From Candidatus Poribacteria bacterium (GTDB taxonomy: Bacteria > Poribacteria > WGA-4E > JAJDTR01): a DNA stretch of 51,325 nucleotides. The first letter of the stretch is position 1. Each line of letters starts with the position of its first letter. Positions 18,064-26,837 of the stretch are shown here, piece after piece. A program made the position numbers and the translations under genes. Location: the NCBI GenBank assembly GCA_022827055.1, contig JAJDTR010000069.1, positions 1 through 51,325 of the forward strand, in the 5' to 3' direction. The notes below the pieces were generated by a model. The model saw only the letters and a program-made list of their open reading frames with translations. It had not been told where the DNA came from and made no database searches.

Positions 18064-19725
18064 CTATCTGAATTCTGCGTTCAGTTGGGAGATTCGTTGG
18101 ATGTAGGATTCTACTTCAGCGGTTATTTTTGTTTCGTCCCAGTGTCCTCTTTCACCGAGGAAGCGCGCGATTTTCGGAGCCAAATCAACGCCTTGGCCGG
18201 GGCCAAATCCAATCCGTAGCCGCCGCCAGAGCAGGTCGTCGAGCGTCATCGTCATTTCACCCCAAAAGGCGTAGAGCACCTCCGCTTTCAAAAAGGCGGA
18301 CGACTCCGATATAGGCTCTGCCAGCGTCCGATCTTCGGTAATGAACTTTCCGATGGCGGCTGCGTCTCTTCCGTAGCGAAGCACGATCCGTTCCCGGTCC
18401 ACGGACGGAATCGATTTGGCACGTCTGCCACCTTCCGACTCAGTGGCGTTTCCCAGCGGGTGCGCCGCAGTTTTGCAGGAGCGCGGACATCCCAACTCCT
18501 CAGCGATGCGGTCGACAGCCTCCTCGGCAATCTTCCGGTGTGTTGTCAACTTGCCGCCGTAGATATACATCACCCCGCTTTTGCTCTCGGTAACGAGGTG
18601 CTCGCGAGAAACAAAGCCCTCGCCTTTGGGAGCGATAAGGGGGCGCACACCGGCATAGGCGGACACGATGCTCGCCCGATTGACGGATGCCGTCGGGAAT
18701 ATTCGAGCGACTTCCGAGAGAAGATAGTCCACCTCGGCGGCAGAAGGGGGCACGGAATCGGGATCCGCTTCGGGATCGGATTCGGTGGTACCGACCGCAG
18801 AGTGAGCCTCGTCGAAACTGAGCGTGAAGATGATGCGGGGCTTTTCGCTCTGACGCTTTTCCGCGCGAGTGAACGTCGCGATGCCGCAGTCACCCCGATT
18901 CAGGCGGGGCAAGATGAGGTGAATCCCCTTCGCCTTCCGGGTTGTCAATCGCGGAATGCCATCGTAGGCGGGGTCCTTCTCCCAGAGCCGATCTGTCCAG
19001 GGACCGGCAGCGGACACGACTTTTCGTGTGATGATCTTGAACCGCTCACCAGAGTGGACATCCTCCAGAAGCACGGTATGTGCCTCGTTGGCTTTGCCAG
19101 GCTGGGCGATGAATTCGACGAAACGCACGTAGTTCGCGACAAACGCGCCGTTGCGGTGCGCATCCTTCAGTGTCAGTAGTGTCAAGCGTGCATCGTCAAC
19201 CATGCTATCCCAAACAACAACGCACCCTTTCAACGACCGCGGCTCAACCGGACCGACCATGTCCCGTATCTGCGCCGGGTCACGGATGGTGCAGGCTCTT
19301 TCGTTCTTGTCGGCTTTCGAGAGGTGGTTGTAGTAGTGCGCCGCGAGGCTCATACCGGTGAGCGGGTAGGGGTCGCCCTTGTAGTTGAGGATAGCTATCG
19401 GCGCCGGTTTGACGAGGTTCGGCGCAATGCGCAGCAGGATTTCACGTTCGCGCCGCGCCTCCTTAATTAGCGTGAAATCGCGTTTGATGAGATACCGGAA
19501 GCCGCCGTGAATGAGTTGGGAGGTGGCGCTGCTGGTGCCGTTGGCGAAGTCGCCCTTCTCGACTAAACCGGCTCTGATACCGCCGTTTAGGGCGAGGTCG
19601 CGGATCAGCCCGGCGCCCACGATGCCACCGCCGATGACCAGCACGTCTAACGGTTCGCGCTGTAGGTTTTGAATATTCTGTGTCCGAGTGCGGGAGGAGA
19701 ATTCGACCGGCATGTCAAACGGCAT
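18064..19725 (-). CDS. glpD: Glycerol-3-phosphate dehydrogenase, FAD-dependent
   Basis: Oxidises glycerol 3-phosphate to dihydroxyacetone phosphate at the membrane, feeding the quinone pool. The 553-residue protein has the N-terminal FAD dinucleotide-binding motif DVLVIGGGIVGAG (about residues 27-39), the GlpD signature TSSATSQLIHGGFRYL (about 64-79), DSMVDDARLTLLTLKDA, KVVSAAGPWTD, YAGVRPLIAPKGEG and the C-terminal helical DAO_C domain. Start ATG 19725 overlaps the end of the upstream aminotransferase by 11 bases, implying translational coupling; ATG 19713 is the alternative. Its 3' end abuts a CTATCGC unit. Confidence 0.92.
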   Translation of the reverse strand: MPFDMPVEFSSRTRTQNIQNLQREPLDVLVIGGGIVGAGLIRDLALNGGIRAGLVEKGDFANGTSSATSQLIHGGFRYLIKRDFTLIKEARREREILLRIAPNLVKPAPIAILNYKGDPYPLTGMSLAAHYYNHLSKADKNERACTIRDPAQIRDMVGPVEPRSLKGCVVVWDSMVDDARLTLLTLKDAHRNGAFVANYVRFVEFIAQPGKANEAHTVLLEDVHSGERFKIITRKVVSAAGPWTDRLWEKDPAYDGIPRLTTRKAKGIHLILPRLNRGDCGIATFTRAEKRQSEKPRIIFTLSFDEAHSAVGTTESDPEADPDSVPPSAAEVDYLLSEVARIFPTASVNRASIVSAYAGVRPLIAPKGEGFVSREHLVTESKSGVMYIYGGKLTTHRKIAEEAVDRIAEELGCPRSCKTAAHPLGNATESEGGRRAKSIPSVDRERIVLRYGRDAAAIGKFITEDRTLAEPISESSAFLKAEVLYAFWGEMTMTLDDLLWRRLRIGFGPGQGVDLAPKIARFLGERGHWDETKITAEVESYIQRISQLNAEFR

Positions 19726-21097
19726 CACTCTTGGCGAGCATTTCGGCGTGACGCGCAATTTTGTCGATAGCGGCGAGGACGCGGGGTGCGGCGTGCGGAA
19801 CCGGATCGGTCAGGACGGGCAGGAACACGAGTCGTGAACAGGCTTTTTCACTGACGGGGAGGTCGCCCGGTGCGTAGCCGACGTAATCTCCCCCCATTTC
19901 GGATGTGCAGAGGGGACCCCGTCCATCGGTATAGATATCCAGTCCCTCCGTGAACAGCGGCAGTGTGTGGAGAAGCGGATACGGGTTGTCGTTCGACGGG
20001 GCACTTCCCGAAAATAGCGGCACACCGTCCCCAACCAGAAGCGGATACGGATTATTGTTTGCGAGGACGCCCTCCTTGCGAAGCGCCTCGGCAAACACGG
20101 GCGCCGGCAGCCCACACAGTTCGTCCGGATCGTAATGGATGGGGAACCCGAAGAAACCCGCGGGCCCCGTACCGGGATAGGTTTCAACGGGGCTGACTCC
20201 CGGTATCGCAGGCAAGCCGTCCGACACCTCTCGGATGAAGGCGCTTCGCTTGGCGTTCAACGCTTCAAGTTTCTCCATCTGCACCGATGCGATGCCGATA
20301 GCCACAGGGTGCGCCCGGTATTTGACGCCAAGCCCCATCGGGGGAAGGTGCTTGTACCGCAGGTCGCCATCCTCAATCTTGACGGAACGGTTCACCTGGC
20401 CGAGCAGGCAGGCACGTTCAAAGGTTGCGGCATCGTTCGTCGCCAGCACACCGCCTTCGCCGGCGCTGACCGGCTTGCTGCCCTGCAAACTCCAAGCGCC
20501 GACGTGTCCGATACTTCCGACCGGTCTCCCCTTGTAGCTGGCGCCGTGCGCGTGGGAGCAATCCTCTATGACGGGGACACCGGTCTCGTCGCTCAACGCC
20601 ATCAGCGCGTCCATGTCGCAGACGTTGCCCCACAGATGGACAGCCACAATGGCTTTCGTGCGCTCGGTAATCCGCCGCCGCACATCGTCCACGTCGATTA
20701 GCAGGGTGCGCGGGTCGATCTCGCAGAAGACGGGTTTTGCCATCAGCATCAGCGCGGGAGTGATCGAACATATCCAGGTGTAGGTGGGGCAGATGACCTC
20801 ATCGCCGGGGCCGACGCCGAGTCCGAACATGGCGCTGTGTATCGCCGCCGTGCCGTTGTTGAGCGTTATCGAAAACCGGGTGTCATGCCGGTCACACCAC
20901 ATCTGCTCAAACGCTTGAACCACCGGGGATGCACCCGAAAGCTCGTTGCGCAGGGTCATCTCGTAGGCGATTTTGGCTTCGGCTTCCGAGATTTGGCGCC
21001 AACGCTCAAGTTTCGGATAGGAGGCATCGGGGGCTGGTTCGAAGGTGGGGGTTCCACCCAGTGCGGCGGGCAGGTCTCGCGGGTCGGTATTCGGCAT
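19715..21097 (-). CDS. DegT/DnrJ/EryC1/StrS-family PLP aminotransferase
   Basis: A 460-residue PLP-dependent fold-type I enzyme of the DegT/StrS family, which transaminates keto sugars (or forms AHBA-type products). The cofactor-site features are TLNNGTAAIHSAMFGLGVGPGDEV, PVIEDCSHAHGASYKG and the internal aldimine Lys208 in QGSKPVSAGEGGVLATND. The gene is the first of a two-gene unit with glpD. No nucleotide-sugar genes are nearby, so the substrate is open. A perfect palindrome and AT-rich repeats lie upstream (21269, 21319-21462). Confidence 0.88.
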   Translation of the reverse strand: MPNTDPRDLPAALGGTPTFEPAPDASYPKLERWRQISEAEAKIAYEMTLRNELSGASPVVQAFEQMWCDRHDTRFSITLNNGTAAIHSAMFGLGVGPGDEVICPTYTWICSITPALMLMAKPVFCEIDPRTLLIDVDDVRRRITERTKAIVAVHLWGNVCDMDALMALSDETGVPVIEDCSHAHGASYKGRPVGSIGHVGAWSLQGSKPVSAGEGGVLATNDAATFERACLLGQVNRSVKIEDGDLRYKHLPPMGLGVKYRAHPVAIGIASVQMEKLEALNAKRSAFIREVSDGLPAIPGVSPVETYPGTGPAGFFGFPIHYDPDELCGLPAPVFAEALRKEGVLANNNPYPLLVGDGVPLFSGSAPSNDNPYPLLHTLPLFTEGLDIYTDGRGPLCTSEMGGDYVGYAPGDLPVSEKACSRLVFLPVLTDPVPHAAPRVLAAIDKIARHAEMLAKSDAV

Positions 21098-21173
21098 GGG
21101 GTGTGTGTAACCTCCGACAAACTTGATGCGCGTATTCTATCAGGATCGGCCCCCGTTGTCAAGAGGGGAAAAA

Positions 21174-21213
21174 GCAGTGGCCAGTGGTCAGTGGCTAGTG
21201 ACCAGTGGGTAGT
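21174..21213 (+). repeat. Short degenerate AGTGG tandem repeat
   Basis: A run of CCAGTGG, TCAGTGG, CTAGTGA and CCAGTGG words upstream of the aminotransferase gene. Simple repeats like this are common near the other intergenic repeats. Confidence 0.5.
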
Positions 21214-21268
21214 TGGCGCGAACGAAATGGGTAAACGTGGTTGGTCTGTCCATCCATAGGGAAGGTGA

Positions 21269-21298
21269 TGTAGGGGTCAACGATCGTTGACCCCTACA
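21269..21298. repeat. 30-bp perfect palindrome
   Basis: The arms TGTAGGGGTCAACGA and TCGTTGACCCCTACA pair without a loop or mismatch. It ends in CCCCTACA like the other hairpin repeats of the window. Confidence 0.9.
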
Positions 21299-21318
21299 GG
21301 GAAAAATTTGGGGTAGAA

Positions 21319-21462
21319 AATTTCATACTTTTCATACTTTTCATACCAAAATGGGGTTTTCGGTAGAGGCAACGGAAGGGGTTGAGCACAGGCTATGACT
21401 GGGTTTTTGGCGGTTTTGATGTTAAAGCATAAAAAGCATAGGTATGAAATTTTGGTATGAAA
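21319..21462. repeat. TTTTCATAC tandem and inverted repeats
   Basis: Three tandem TTTTCATAC words (21319-21347) and a 13-bp inverted repeat TTTCATACCAAAA/TTTTGGTATGAAA (21339-21351 with 21450-21462). No gene is visible in the 21098-21652 gap. Confidence 0.7.
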
Positions 21463-21524
21463 GCGAAAATGTAGCTTACGGCTACATATGTGCGTGTTTA
21501 GTGGTTAGTGATTAGCAATGATAC

Positions 21525-21610
21525 GTTGGGTTTCACTCGAATTTCGCATCAAGGTCGAGTGGACTAAGTCCTTGAAATCCTTCAATGGATAATCGTTCAA
21601 CCCAACCTAC
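21525..21610 (+). repeat. GTTGGGTTTCAC element, copy 1
   Basis: Begins GTTGGGTTTCACTC and ends GTTCAACCCAACCTAC; the outer 8 bp form an inverted repeat. Copies with the same ends and different lengths are at 31901 and 43435. Confidence 0.7.
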
Positions 21611-21652
21611 GCAATACATCTGTGTGGGAGGGCAGCACCTTGAACCGCGGTC

Positions 21653-22432
21653 CTATTCGGCGGCAGCCTGGTACATTTCTCGCATTGCCTCACGGATGTC
21701 CGGCGCGTCGGCGAGGTATTGATTTTCCGCCCGCTCTTTGAACTCGTCGGGGATGCCGTGCAACGCTTCGGCGATAGGGCCGGCGATGGCGGCAAGCGTG
21801 TCTGCATCGCCACCGAGCGAGATGGCGTTGCGCACGGCGTCCTCAAAGCTCTCGGATTCCAGCGCGCACGTAATCGCCTGCGGCACCGTGCCTTGGCAGG
21901 TCTCATCAAAATAGTAGTCGGGGCGGATTTGGTCGACAGTCCGCGTCAAATCGTAGCCGTACTTGGTCGAGATTGTCTCGCGGATCTCCGCCGGGCTCTC
22001 GCCTTGATACGCCAGCCAAATAGCGTGCGTGGTTGCCCGCGCGCCTTTCATGCCTTCGGGGTGATCGTGGGTGATGGCGGTCACTTTGTCGGATGCGGTT
22101 AGCGCGGCGTCAAGGTCGCCGCGGTGTAGGAACGCCGCGGGAGAGACGCGCATCGCCGCGCCGTTGCCGTAACTTCCGTAGGGTCTAGGCACGTCGAAAT
22201 TGATCCACCGGCTAAAGAATCCGCCGTAACCGCGTCCGGGGTGGCGGCGGCACCACGCCTGCATGGTAGCCGCGGGAGGAAGGTCGTGCAGTAGAATATC
22301 GGCAACCGCCGCAGTGCAGACCGTATCATCCGTGAATTGGCAGTGATCGTCGAAGAAGTCGAAATCCTTGGTTTTGATTCTGTCCCATTCGTAGATGGAA
22401 CCGACGGTGTCACCGATGATTGCGCCTAGCAT
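21653..22432 (-). CDS. ADP-ribosylglycohydrolase family protein
   Basis: A 259-residue DraG/ARH-type hydrolase that would remove ADP-ribose from proteins, nucleic acids or small molecules. The all-helical family's binuclear metal motifs are present: the GAIIGDTVGSIYEW opening, FTDDTVCT (TDDT at 34-37) and SLGGDADTLAAIAGPIAEAL (207-212 for GGDADT). Met at 22432 is chosen because GGAGG precedes it and the family conventionally starts ML/MxGAxxGDAxG; the open frame continues upstream to 22471. The gene is monocistronic here. The substrate is unknown. Confidence 0.92.
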   Translation of the reverse strand: MLGAIIGDTVGSIYEWDRIKTKDFDFFDDHCQFTDDTVCTAAVADILLHDLPPAATMQAWCRRHPGRGYGGFFSRWINFDVPRPYGSYGNGAAMRVSPAAFLHRGDLDAALTASDKVTAITHDHPEGMKGARATTHAIWLAYQGESPAEIRETISTKYGYDLTRTVDQIRPDYYFDETCQGTVPQAITCALESESFEDAVRNAISLGGDADTLAAIAGPIAEALHGIPDEFKERAENQYLADAPDIREAMREMYQAAAE

Positions 22433-22578
22433 GATGCCTCCGTGCTTCGTTATTTCTAGGAATAATTGCACCGATTACAATGGTAATATATAAAATGGGG
22501 GAAGATTGGTTAGATGTTTGAGAACTAGATGGATAAGTGGTTTATGCAAGTAAGGAGGTCGCGACCTGGAGATCGCGG

Positions 22579-22612
22579 GATCTCTATCGCACTCGCTATC
22601 CACTCGTTTGAT
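22579..22612 (+). repeat. CTATCGC unit inside a GCGACC hairpin
   Basis: The unit lies between GCGACCTGGAGATCGCG (22561-22577) and CCTACAG. This interrupts the hairpin at the position where an intact copy continues directly to TCCTACAG. Confidence 0.8.
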
Positions 22613-22691
22613 CCTACAGAAGACGCAATTTCTGACAGTGCGGAGTATAGGTGCGTTTGTGTTGAAGGGGGAGAAAGCCAGAAAATTTAGG

Positions 22692-23495
22692 TCACCCCTG
22701 CCGGGCATCAAATTCTGAGCGAATCAACCGCCCGATTCTGGTGAATCGGATGTCGGCGATAATCTTCCAAATCTCCCAGGGCTTTTTCGGATTGAGCATA
22801 TCGTATGACCAGAAGACCATGAAGGCTTGACCCCTGATTTGGCTCACGGGTACGGTGCCCCAGGTGCGGCTGTCGCTGCTCTGATCGCGATTGTCGCCCA
22901 TGGCGAAGACGTGCCCTTTAGGAACCTTGAAGGGTTTGCCCTCCGGAAATTTCGCGTGGAACTGCCGGGACGGGAATTTGTAGTCCGCAAAAGCGTCGTT
23001 AGCGGGCAAGAGGTAGGGGGCGCGGAAGGGGGGAAAATCGTGCTGAGAGCCACGGTAGCGGGGTGTACGCTTTGTGTAGGCGCCGTCTTTGACGGCTACG
23101 CCGTTGACGTAGAGCGCGCCATCCTTTGTCTCAACGGTGTCGCCGCCGACGGCGACGACGCGTTTGATGAAGTGCCGGGATTTCTCGTGAAGCGGAACGA
23201 AGACAAACACATCGCCTCTCGCGGGTTTGTGCACGTCGAGGAGTTTGATGTCGGTGCCCGGGATGCGGACGCCGTAGATAAACTTGCTGACAAGGATGCG
23301 ATCTCCGACGAGTAGGGTGTCTTCCATGGAGCCGGAGGGGATTTGGAACGGCTCGACGACGAAGGGACGCATGAATCCGAAGACAAATGCGAGGGCGACC
23401 ACGATGGGGCGAAGGTTTTCCCATGCTAGGGCATGTCGGAAGCCACGCCGTCGTGAAGGGGATTCTTTGCGGGTATTGTCCGACGTTTCGCTCAT
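22692..23495 (-). CDS. lepB: Signal peptidase I
   Basis: Inner-membrane serine protease that removes signal peptides from exported proteins, of which this window encodes several. The 267-residue protein has one N-terminal membrane segment (about 29-43), the box B motif QIPSGSMEDTLLVGD with nucleophile Ser56, box C DVFVF, box D HFIKRVVAVGGD with general-base Lys111 and box E HVFAMGDNRDQSSDSRTWG. Start ATG 23495 has GGAGG 10 nt upstream; the frame continues to 23570 without a better start. The gap 23496-23843 shows nothing else. Confidence 0.96.
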   Translation of the reverse strand: MSETSDNTRKESPSRRRGFRHALAWENLRPIVVALAFVFGFMRPFVVEPFQIPSGSMEDTLLVGDRILVSKFIYGVRIPGTDIKLLDVHKPARGDVFVFVPLHEKSRHFIKRVVAVGGDTVETKDGALYVNGVAVKDGAYTKRTPRYRGSQHDFPPFRAPYLLPANDAFADYKFPSRQFHAKFPEGKPFKVPKGHVFAMGDNRDQSSDSRTWGTVPVSQIRGQAFMVFWSYDMLNPKKPWEIWKIIADIRFTRIGRLIRSEFDARQG

Positions 23496-23843
23496 TAGCG
23501 TTTTGCCTCCAATGCAGTATATAGAGATTAACGCTTGGGGCTGGTTGGGGTTGACAAGACCTCGAAACAAAGATCTTCCTGTTTGAAGCGCTTTAGATGG
23601 GGTTTTCTATGTGGTCACGATTGTACTCTTGGGCGCACATCGCCGCTTTGCGTTATTGATGGAACATGTTGGGGAGCAAGTTCAAAGGCCGAAGAGTCGA
23701 ATGCGTTGATTAATCGGTATCTTCACCCAAATAAATACATTTAACGATGTGCATCTGCGAAGAGTTTTTATCCGTAGTAAGGTAAGGAGTTGAACGCAAC
23801 CAGCGACGTACGATCAAAGGGTTGCGATGGAAATTACAATTGG

Positions 23844-24770
23844 TTATTCATTTTCGTCCGCGTCTAACCTAGCTAATCTCTCCTTTAACTCTGACCGATC
23901 TAATCCCTTTCGGTTGAATCTCCAGTCAATAATCGCTTCTCTAATTTGGTTGTATATTTTTATTCTGTCTAGCTTAAATCCAGCGAAAACTGCGCATGAG
24001 ATTATGACCAAAATACCCAGTAATTCGGTGGCGGCAAGAATTGGTTCAGTCTTATCCCAGTTAGTGAAAATGAAATAACCTAACACACCGAATACCGAGA
24101 AAACAGGAATGAAGAATGCAATTCCTATTACTCGTTTGATACGATGTTCGCTTCTCTCAACGAGGGAAGACAAAATTCGAGTCACAATAAGGATATCTGT
24201 TGTCCGATGCGCAGTAGGACTATCGTCCATCGCTTGTAGGAATCCTTGTTCAATTACAAAAAAATCTATCAGATCCGATGCTTTTTGAATGGCCTCCATT
24301 AAGAGAGGTTTCCATCCCCGATGTGGATATGTACGTTCGTAAAGACAACTCGCGATTTCATCAATGGCTCCTTGAGAGCGTGGTGGATTTGAGCAGGCGT
24401 CTTCAAATAGGGTGTTAAGAACATAAAAATCCCTTGTAGAATGATTGAAGCAATATGATTCAAGATTGTTACGTTCGTATTCGACATTTTCTCGAGCCAT
24501 GGCGGATAGTTCGATCAGATTCTTGGTATAATGCATCCCACTTATAGGTTGCTTTTTCCTCTGTGCTTCGATCAAAGTTGATAGGTCTTTTTTTGCGGGA
24601 ACACCAGCACAGAATACCGATAGACAAATCTGTTCGATTTCGGTCAAGTCGAATTCAGGTGGTTGAGTTAAAGGGTCGCCTGCTAGAAATTGATAAAACG
24701 CCCGCTCCTTTAAGCTTGACCTATCAAGAAGTTTTTGCTTTAGCTTTTGTAATTCATCGCAAATCAGCAT
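23844..24770 (-). CDS. Two-TM protein coupled to the Argonaute gene (candidate effector)
   Basis: Not recognised as a named family. The 308-residue protein has a long soluble helical N-terminal part (about 1-210), two transmembrane segments close together (about 214-235 GIAFFIPVFSVFGVLGYFIF and 246-265 LLGILVIISCAVFAGF) and a short charged C-terminal tail rich in Arg, Lys and Glu. ATG 24770 comes one base after the Argonaute stop; ATG 24794 would overlap it by 23 bases. Either way the two genes are translationally coupled. Inactive long Argonautes are known to be encoded with membrane or nuclease effectors, so an infection-triggered membrane-acting role is a reasonable inference, not shown by the sequence. 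Confidence 0.72.
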   Translation of the reverse strand: MLICDELQKLKQKLLDRSSLKERAFYQFLAGDPLTQPPEFDLTEIEQICLSVFCAGVPAKKDLSTLIEAQRKKQPISGMHYTKNLIELSAMARENVEYERNNLESYCFNHSTRDFYVLNTLFEDACSNPPRSQGAIDEIASCLYERTYPHRGWKPLLMEAIQKASDLIDFFVIEQGFLQAMDDSPTAHRTTDILIVTRILSSLVERSEHRIKRVIGIAFFIPVFSVFGVLGYFIFTNWDKTEPILAATELLGILVIISCAVFAGFKLDRIKIYNQIREAIIDWRFNRKGLDRSELKERLARLDADENE

Positions 24771-24771
24771 C

Positions 24772-26769
24772 TTATATGAACCACAGCTTGTCATTCAACT
24801 TGTCCAAGATTGAGTAGTCCCAATCGGGCACTTTTTTAAGTTCATGCACCATCTGAGCCATGAGGTTTGGATATTTTATAGTAACGGGTTTGCTGGCGGG
24901 AATGAAAGAACGAAAAGATAAGTGGGTAAAGTGAAGCACTTGTTTGGTGATTTCGTAGAGATCTCTGTATTCGGACCTTCTGTCCAGTCGGACTTGAATC
25001 GGAACAACTGAACGACCGCCCAAATGAAGCAATGCTTGATTATGCGACAACTGAATAAACGTTCCACGCTCTGGTACACTACGCCCCTCATTCTTGAAGA
25101 CTCGAAAGTTGTGATTGTAACTAAGATGGGCCAGTCCATACTGAATGTCATATTCCTTAAACTGTTGAAGCACATTATTGACCGCTTTTAGTTCATATTT
25201 CTCGCTCGATTCCTTAAACAAGTGGAATAAAAGTCGAACTCTATCCCCTTGTGATAGTCCTTTCTTATTGAATGCGCGAGTAAGAACGTCAATGAGATAG
25301 GTTTCAAGGTTCTCTGCATATTCATCAAACGTACTCAATTGGCTGCAGTCGCCAACAAGATATGTGCCATTATAATCAAAGACATTAGCAAAACCTAAAA
25401 TCCACGCACCACTATCGTCGCTGGTAGAACCAACTCCTATGATGAGTTCAGACACATTTTTTTCAGACTTTTCTATCGTCCATGCGGTACCGCCAATCTT
25501 TGAATAGACATTCAGCGCAACATCATTGTTTATAATATTATCGTTTTTCCTGAGTTTCTCAATGGTTAAATCTTGACTTGGCAATCGTTGGTTTAGAAGT
25601 TTGGCTTTCGTCAAATAATAAGGAGATTTTTGTGTGGGAATGTCTTTGTCTTTCTGAGACAGCAGAATAATAGCCAGCTGATAATCGTAGGCATCTATTC
25701 TGTTTATTACATCAAGATAGGTTTCTGGAGGCTTGACCGTTTCCACGCGGAATTCGACATCATGCAAATGAAATATCGTTCTCAATTTCGCCTTTAGCAT
25801 CATCACATATTCGCCCACACTGCCTTCGTATTCGTCTGGCGACACAACAAGAATGGCCAACCTCTGATTATTGAAGAGATCGAATGAATATGGTTTTAAC
25901 TCTGAAACCATCTTGTCATAGTATCCCGTCTTAGCTCTTTCATTGTAGTAAAAATATCTTGGTTTCGGAATTTTTATTGTTTCAAACGAAGCACTTGGAA
26001 GATTGACGAGCAGGAATTTTGAGATTTCCAGACCCTTTGGCAGGTAAAATTCTGCAGAAACTTGATTGAATCTCTTTTCGCAGGCTTTGAAATAATCAAA
26101 TTCGTTACGAGCTGATTCTATCCTGTTAAGGTAATTTTTATAGGCTTGCTGTTGTCCTGTAGCTTCTAGGTATATGTACCGGTTGTGACTTGAAGCGACG
26201 ATTTCCCCGTTATTATTTCGGGTAAATCCGCGAGTATCTGCTAGATGGCCTTTAATCTCAGCCTCACTACCAACGAAAATCGGTTTACCTCGCCTTCTAA
26301 CAGTCAAAGCGATAACCTGTTTCTTCTCCCGTTTCGAATAAAGATTCCTCAGAGAAAAAGCCAAGGTAGGGCGCAGAACCAAAACTCCAAACTCCCCTTC
26401 TTTTTCCTGATTTAATTCAACTTCCCAGATTGACGAGTGCCGTCTCTTGAAAATTTCATAACTTTCATTACTGAAATACCGCACGATGGCACGCTCTAAA
26501 ATTTTTGTGAAAATCGGAGAATGTTCGTTGAAGGATATTAGTGCTTCTTCAAAAATCCCCGATAAAGACTGGTCGGTTGGGTTTAGTTTCCAGACGTATA
26601 AGTCATCATTGAATTTGTAGATGAAGAAATCCGGGTTGTGTTTGTATTCATCGTACAATTCGTCTGAATATACTGCTTTTGGCAGATACAGCAGTTCCTT
26701 ATTGAAAACGACTTCCAAAAAATTGAGTGTTAGTCCCTGAGTTTTTGGTGAAGATGTGTTAGCCTTCAT
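24772..26769 (-). CDS. Prokaryotic Argonaute, PIWI catalytic residues apparently lost
   Basis: A nucleic-acid-guided binding protein of 665 residues. The MID domain shows the guide 5'-phosphate pocket signature: Tyr384 and Lys388 (YYLTKAK), Gln399 in RLPSQDL and Lys405. The PIWI domain has SKIGGTAWTIE (423-433) and the C-terminal SFRSFIPASKPVTIKYPNLMA, ending LWFI as in many bacterial Argonautes. At the first catalytic Asp position the sequence is LIIGVGSTS (Gly447), and the second strand reads RLLFHLFK with no Asp, so slicing is unlikely. About 300 residues precede MID (N, linker and a reduced PAZ-like region), which points to a long, inactive type. Start ATG 26769 has GGAG 5 nt upstream. 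It is the third gene of a four-gene minus-strand set with an HNH nuclease before and a two-TM protein after it. Confidence 0.87.
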   Translation of the reverse strand: MKANTSSPKTQGLTLNFLEVVFNKELLYLPKAVYSDELYDEYKHNPDFFIYKFNDDLYVWKLNPTDQSLSGIFEEALISFNEHSPIFTKILERAIVRYFSNESYEIFKRRHSSIWEVELNQEKEGEFGVLVLRPTLAFSLRNLYSKREKKQVIALTVRRRGKPIFVGSEAEIKGHLADTRGFTRNNNGEIVASSHNRYIYLEATGQQQAYKNYLNRIESARNEFDYFKACEKRFNQVSAEFYLPKGLEISKFLLVNLPSASFETIKIPKPRYFYYNERAKTGYYDKMVSELKPYSFDLFNNQRLAILVVSPDEYEGSVGEYVMMLKAKLRTIFHLHDVEFRVETVKPPETYLDVINRIDAYDYQLAIILLSQKDKDIPTQKSPYYLTKAKLLNQRLPSQDLTIEKLRKNDNIINNDVALNVYSKIGGTAWTIEKSEKNVSELIIGVGSTSDDSGAWILGFANVFDYNGTYLVGDCSQLSTFDEYAENLETYLIDVLTRAFNKKGLSQGDRVRLLFHLFKESSEKYELKAVNNVLQQFKEYDIQYGLAHLSYNHNFRVFKNEGRSVPERGTFIQLSHNQALLHLGGRSVVPIQVRLDRRSEYRDLYEITKQVLHFTHLSFRSFIPASKPVTIKYPNLMAQMVHELKKVPDWDYSILDKLNDKLWFI

Positions 26770-26837
26770 ATTTTCTCCGCCATCGTAGACTCGCTGGAAA
26801 TTTCTTGCTGATGGTTCGCGTTTTTCGCTTCCGCCGA

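Noticed and set aside
18460..19179. 239-codon + strand reading frame
   Set aside because: It is antisense to glpD, which has full family motifs; the + frame has no domain and no ribosome-binding site.
22827..23315. 162-codon + strand reading frame
   Set aside because: It is antisense to signal peptidase I and arises from its codon bias.
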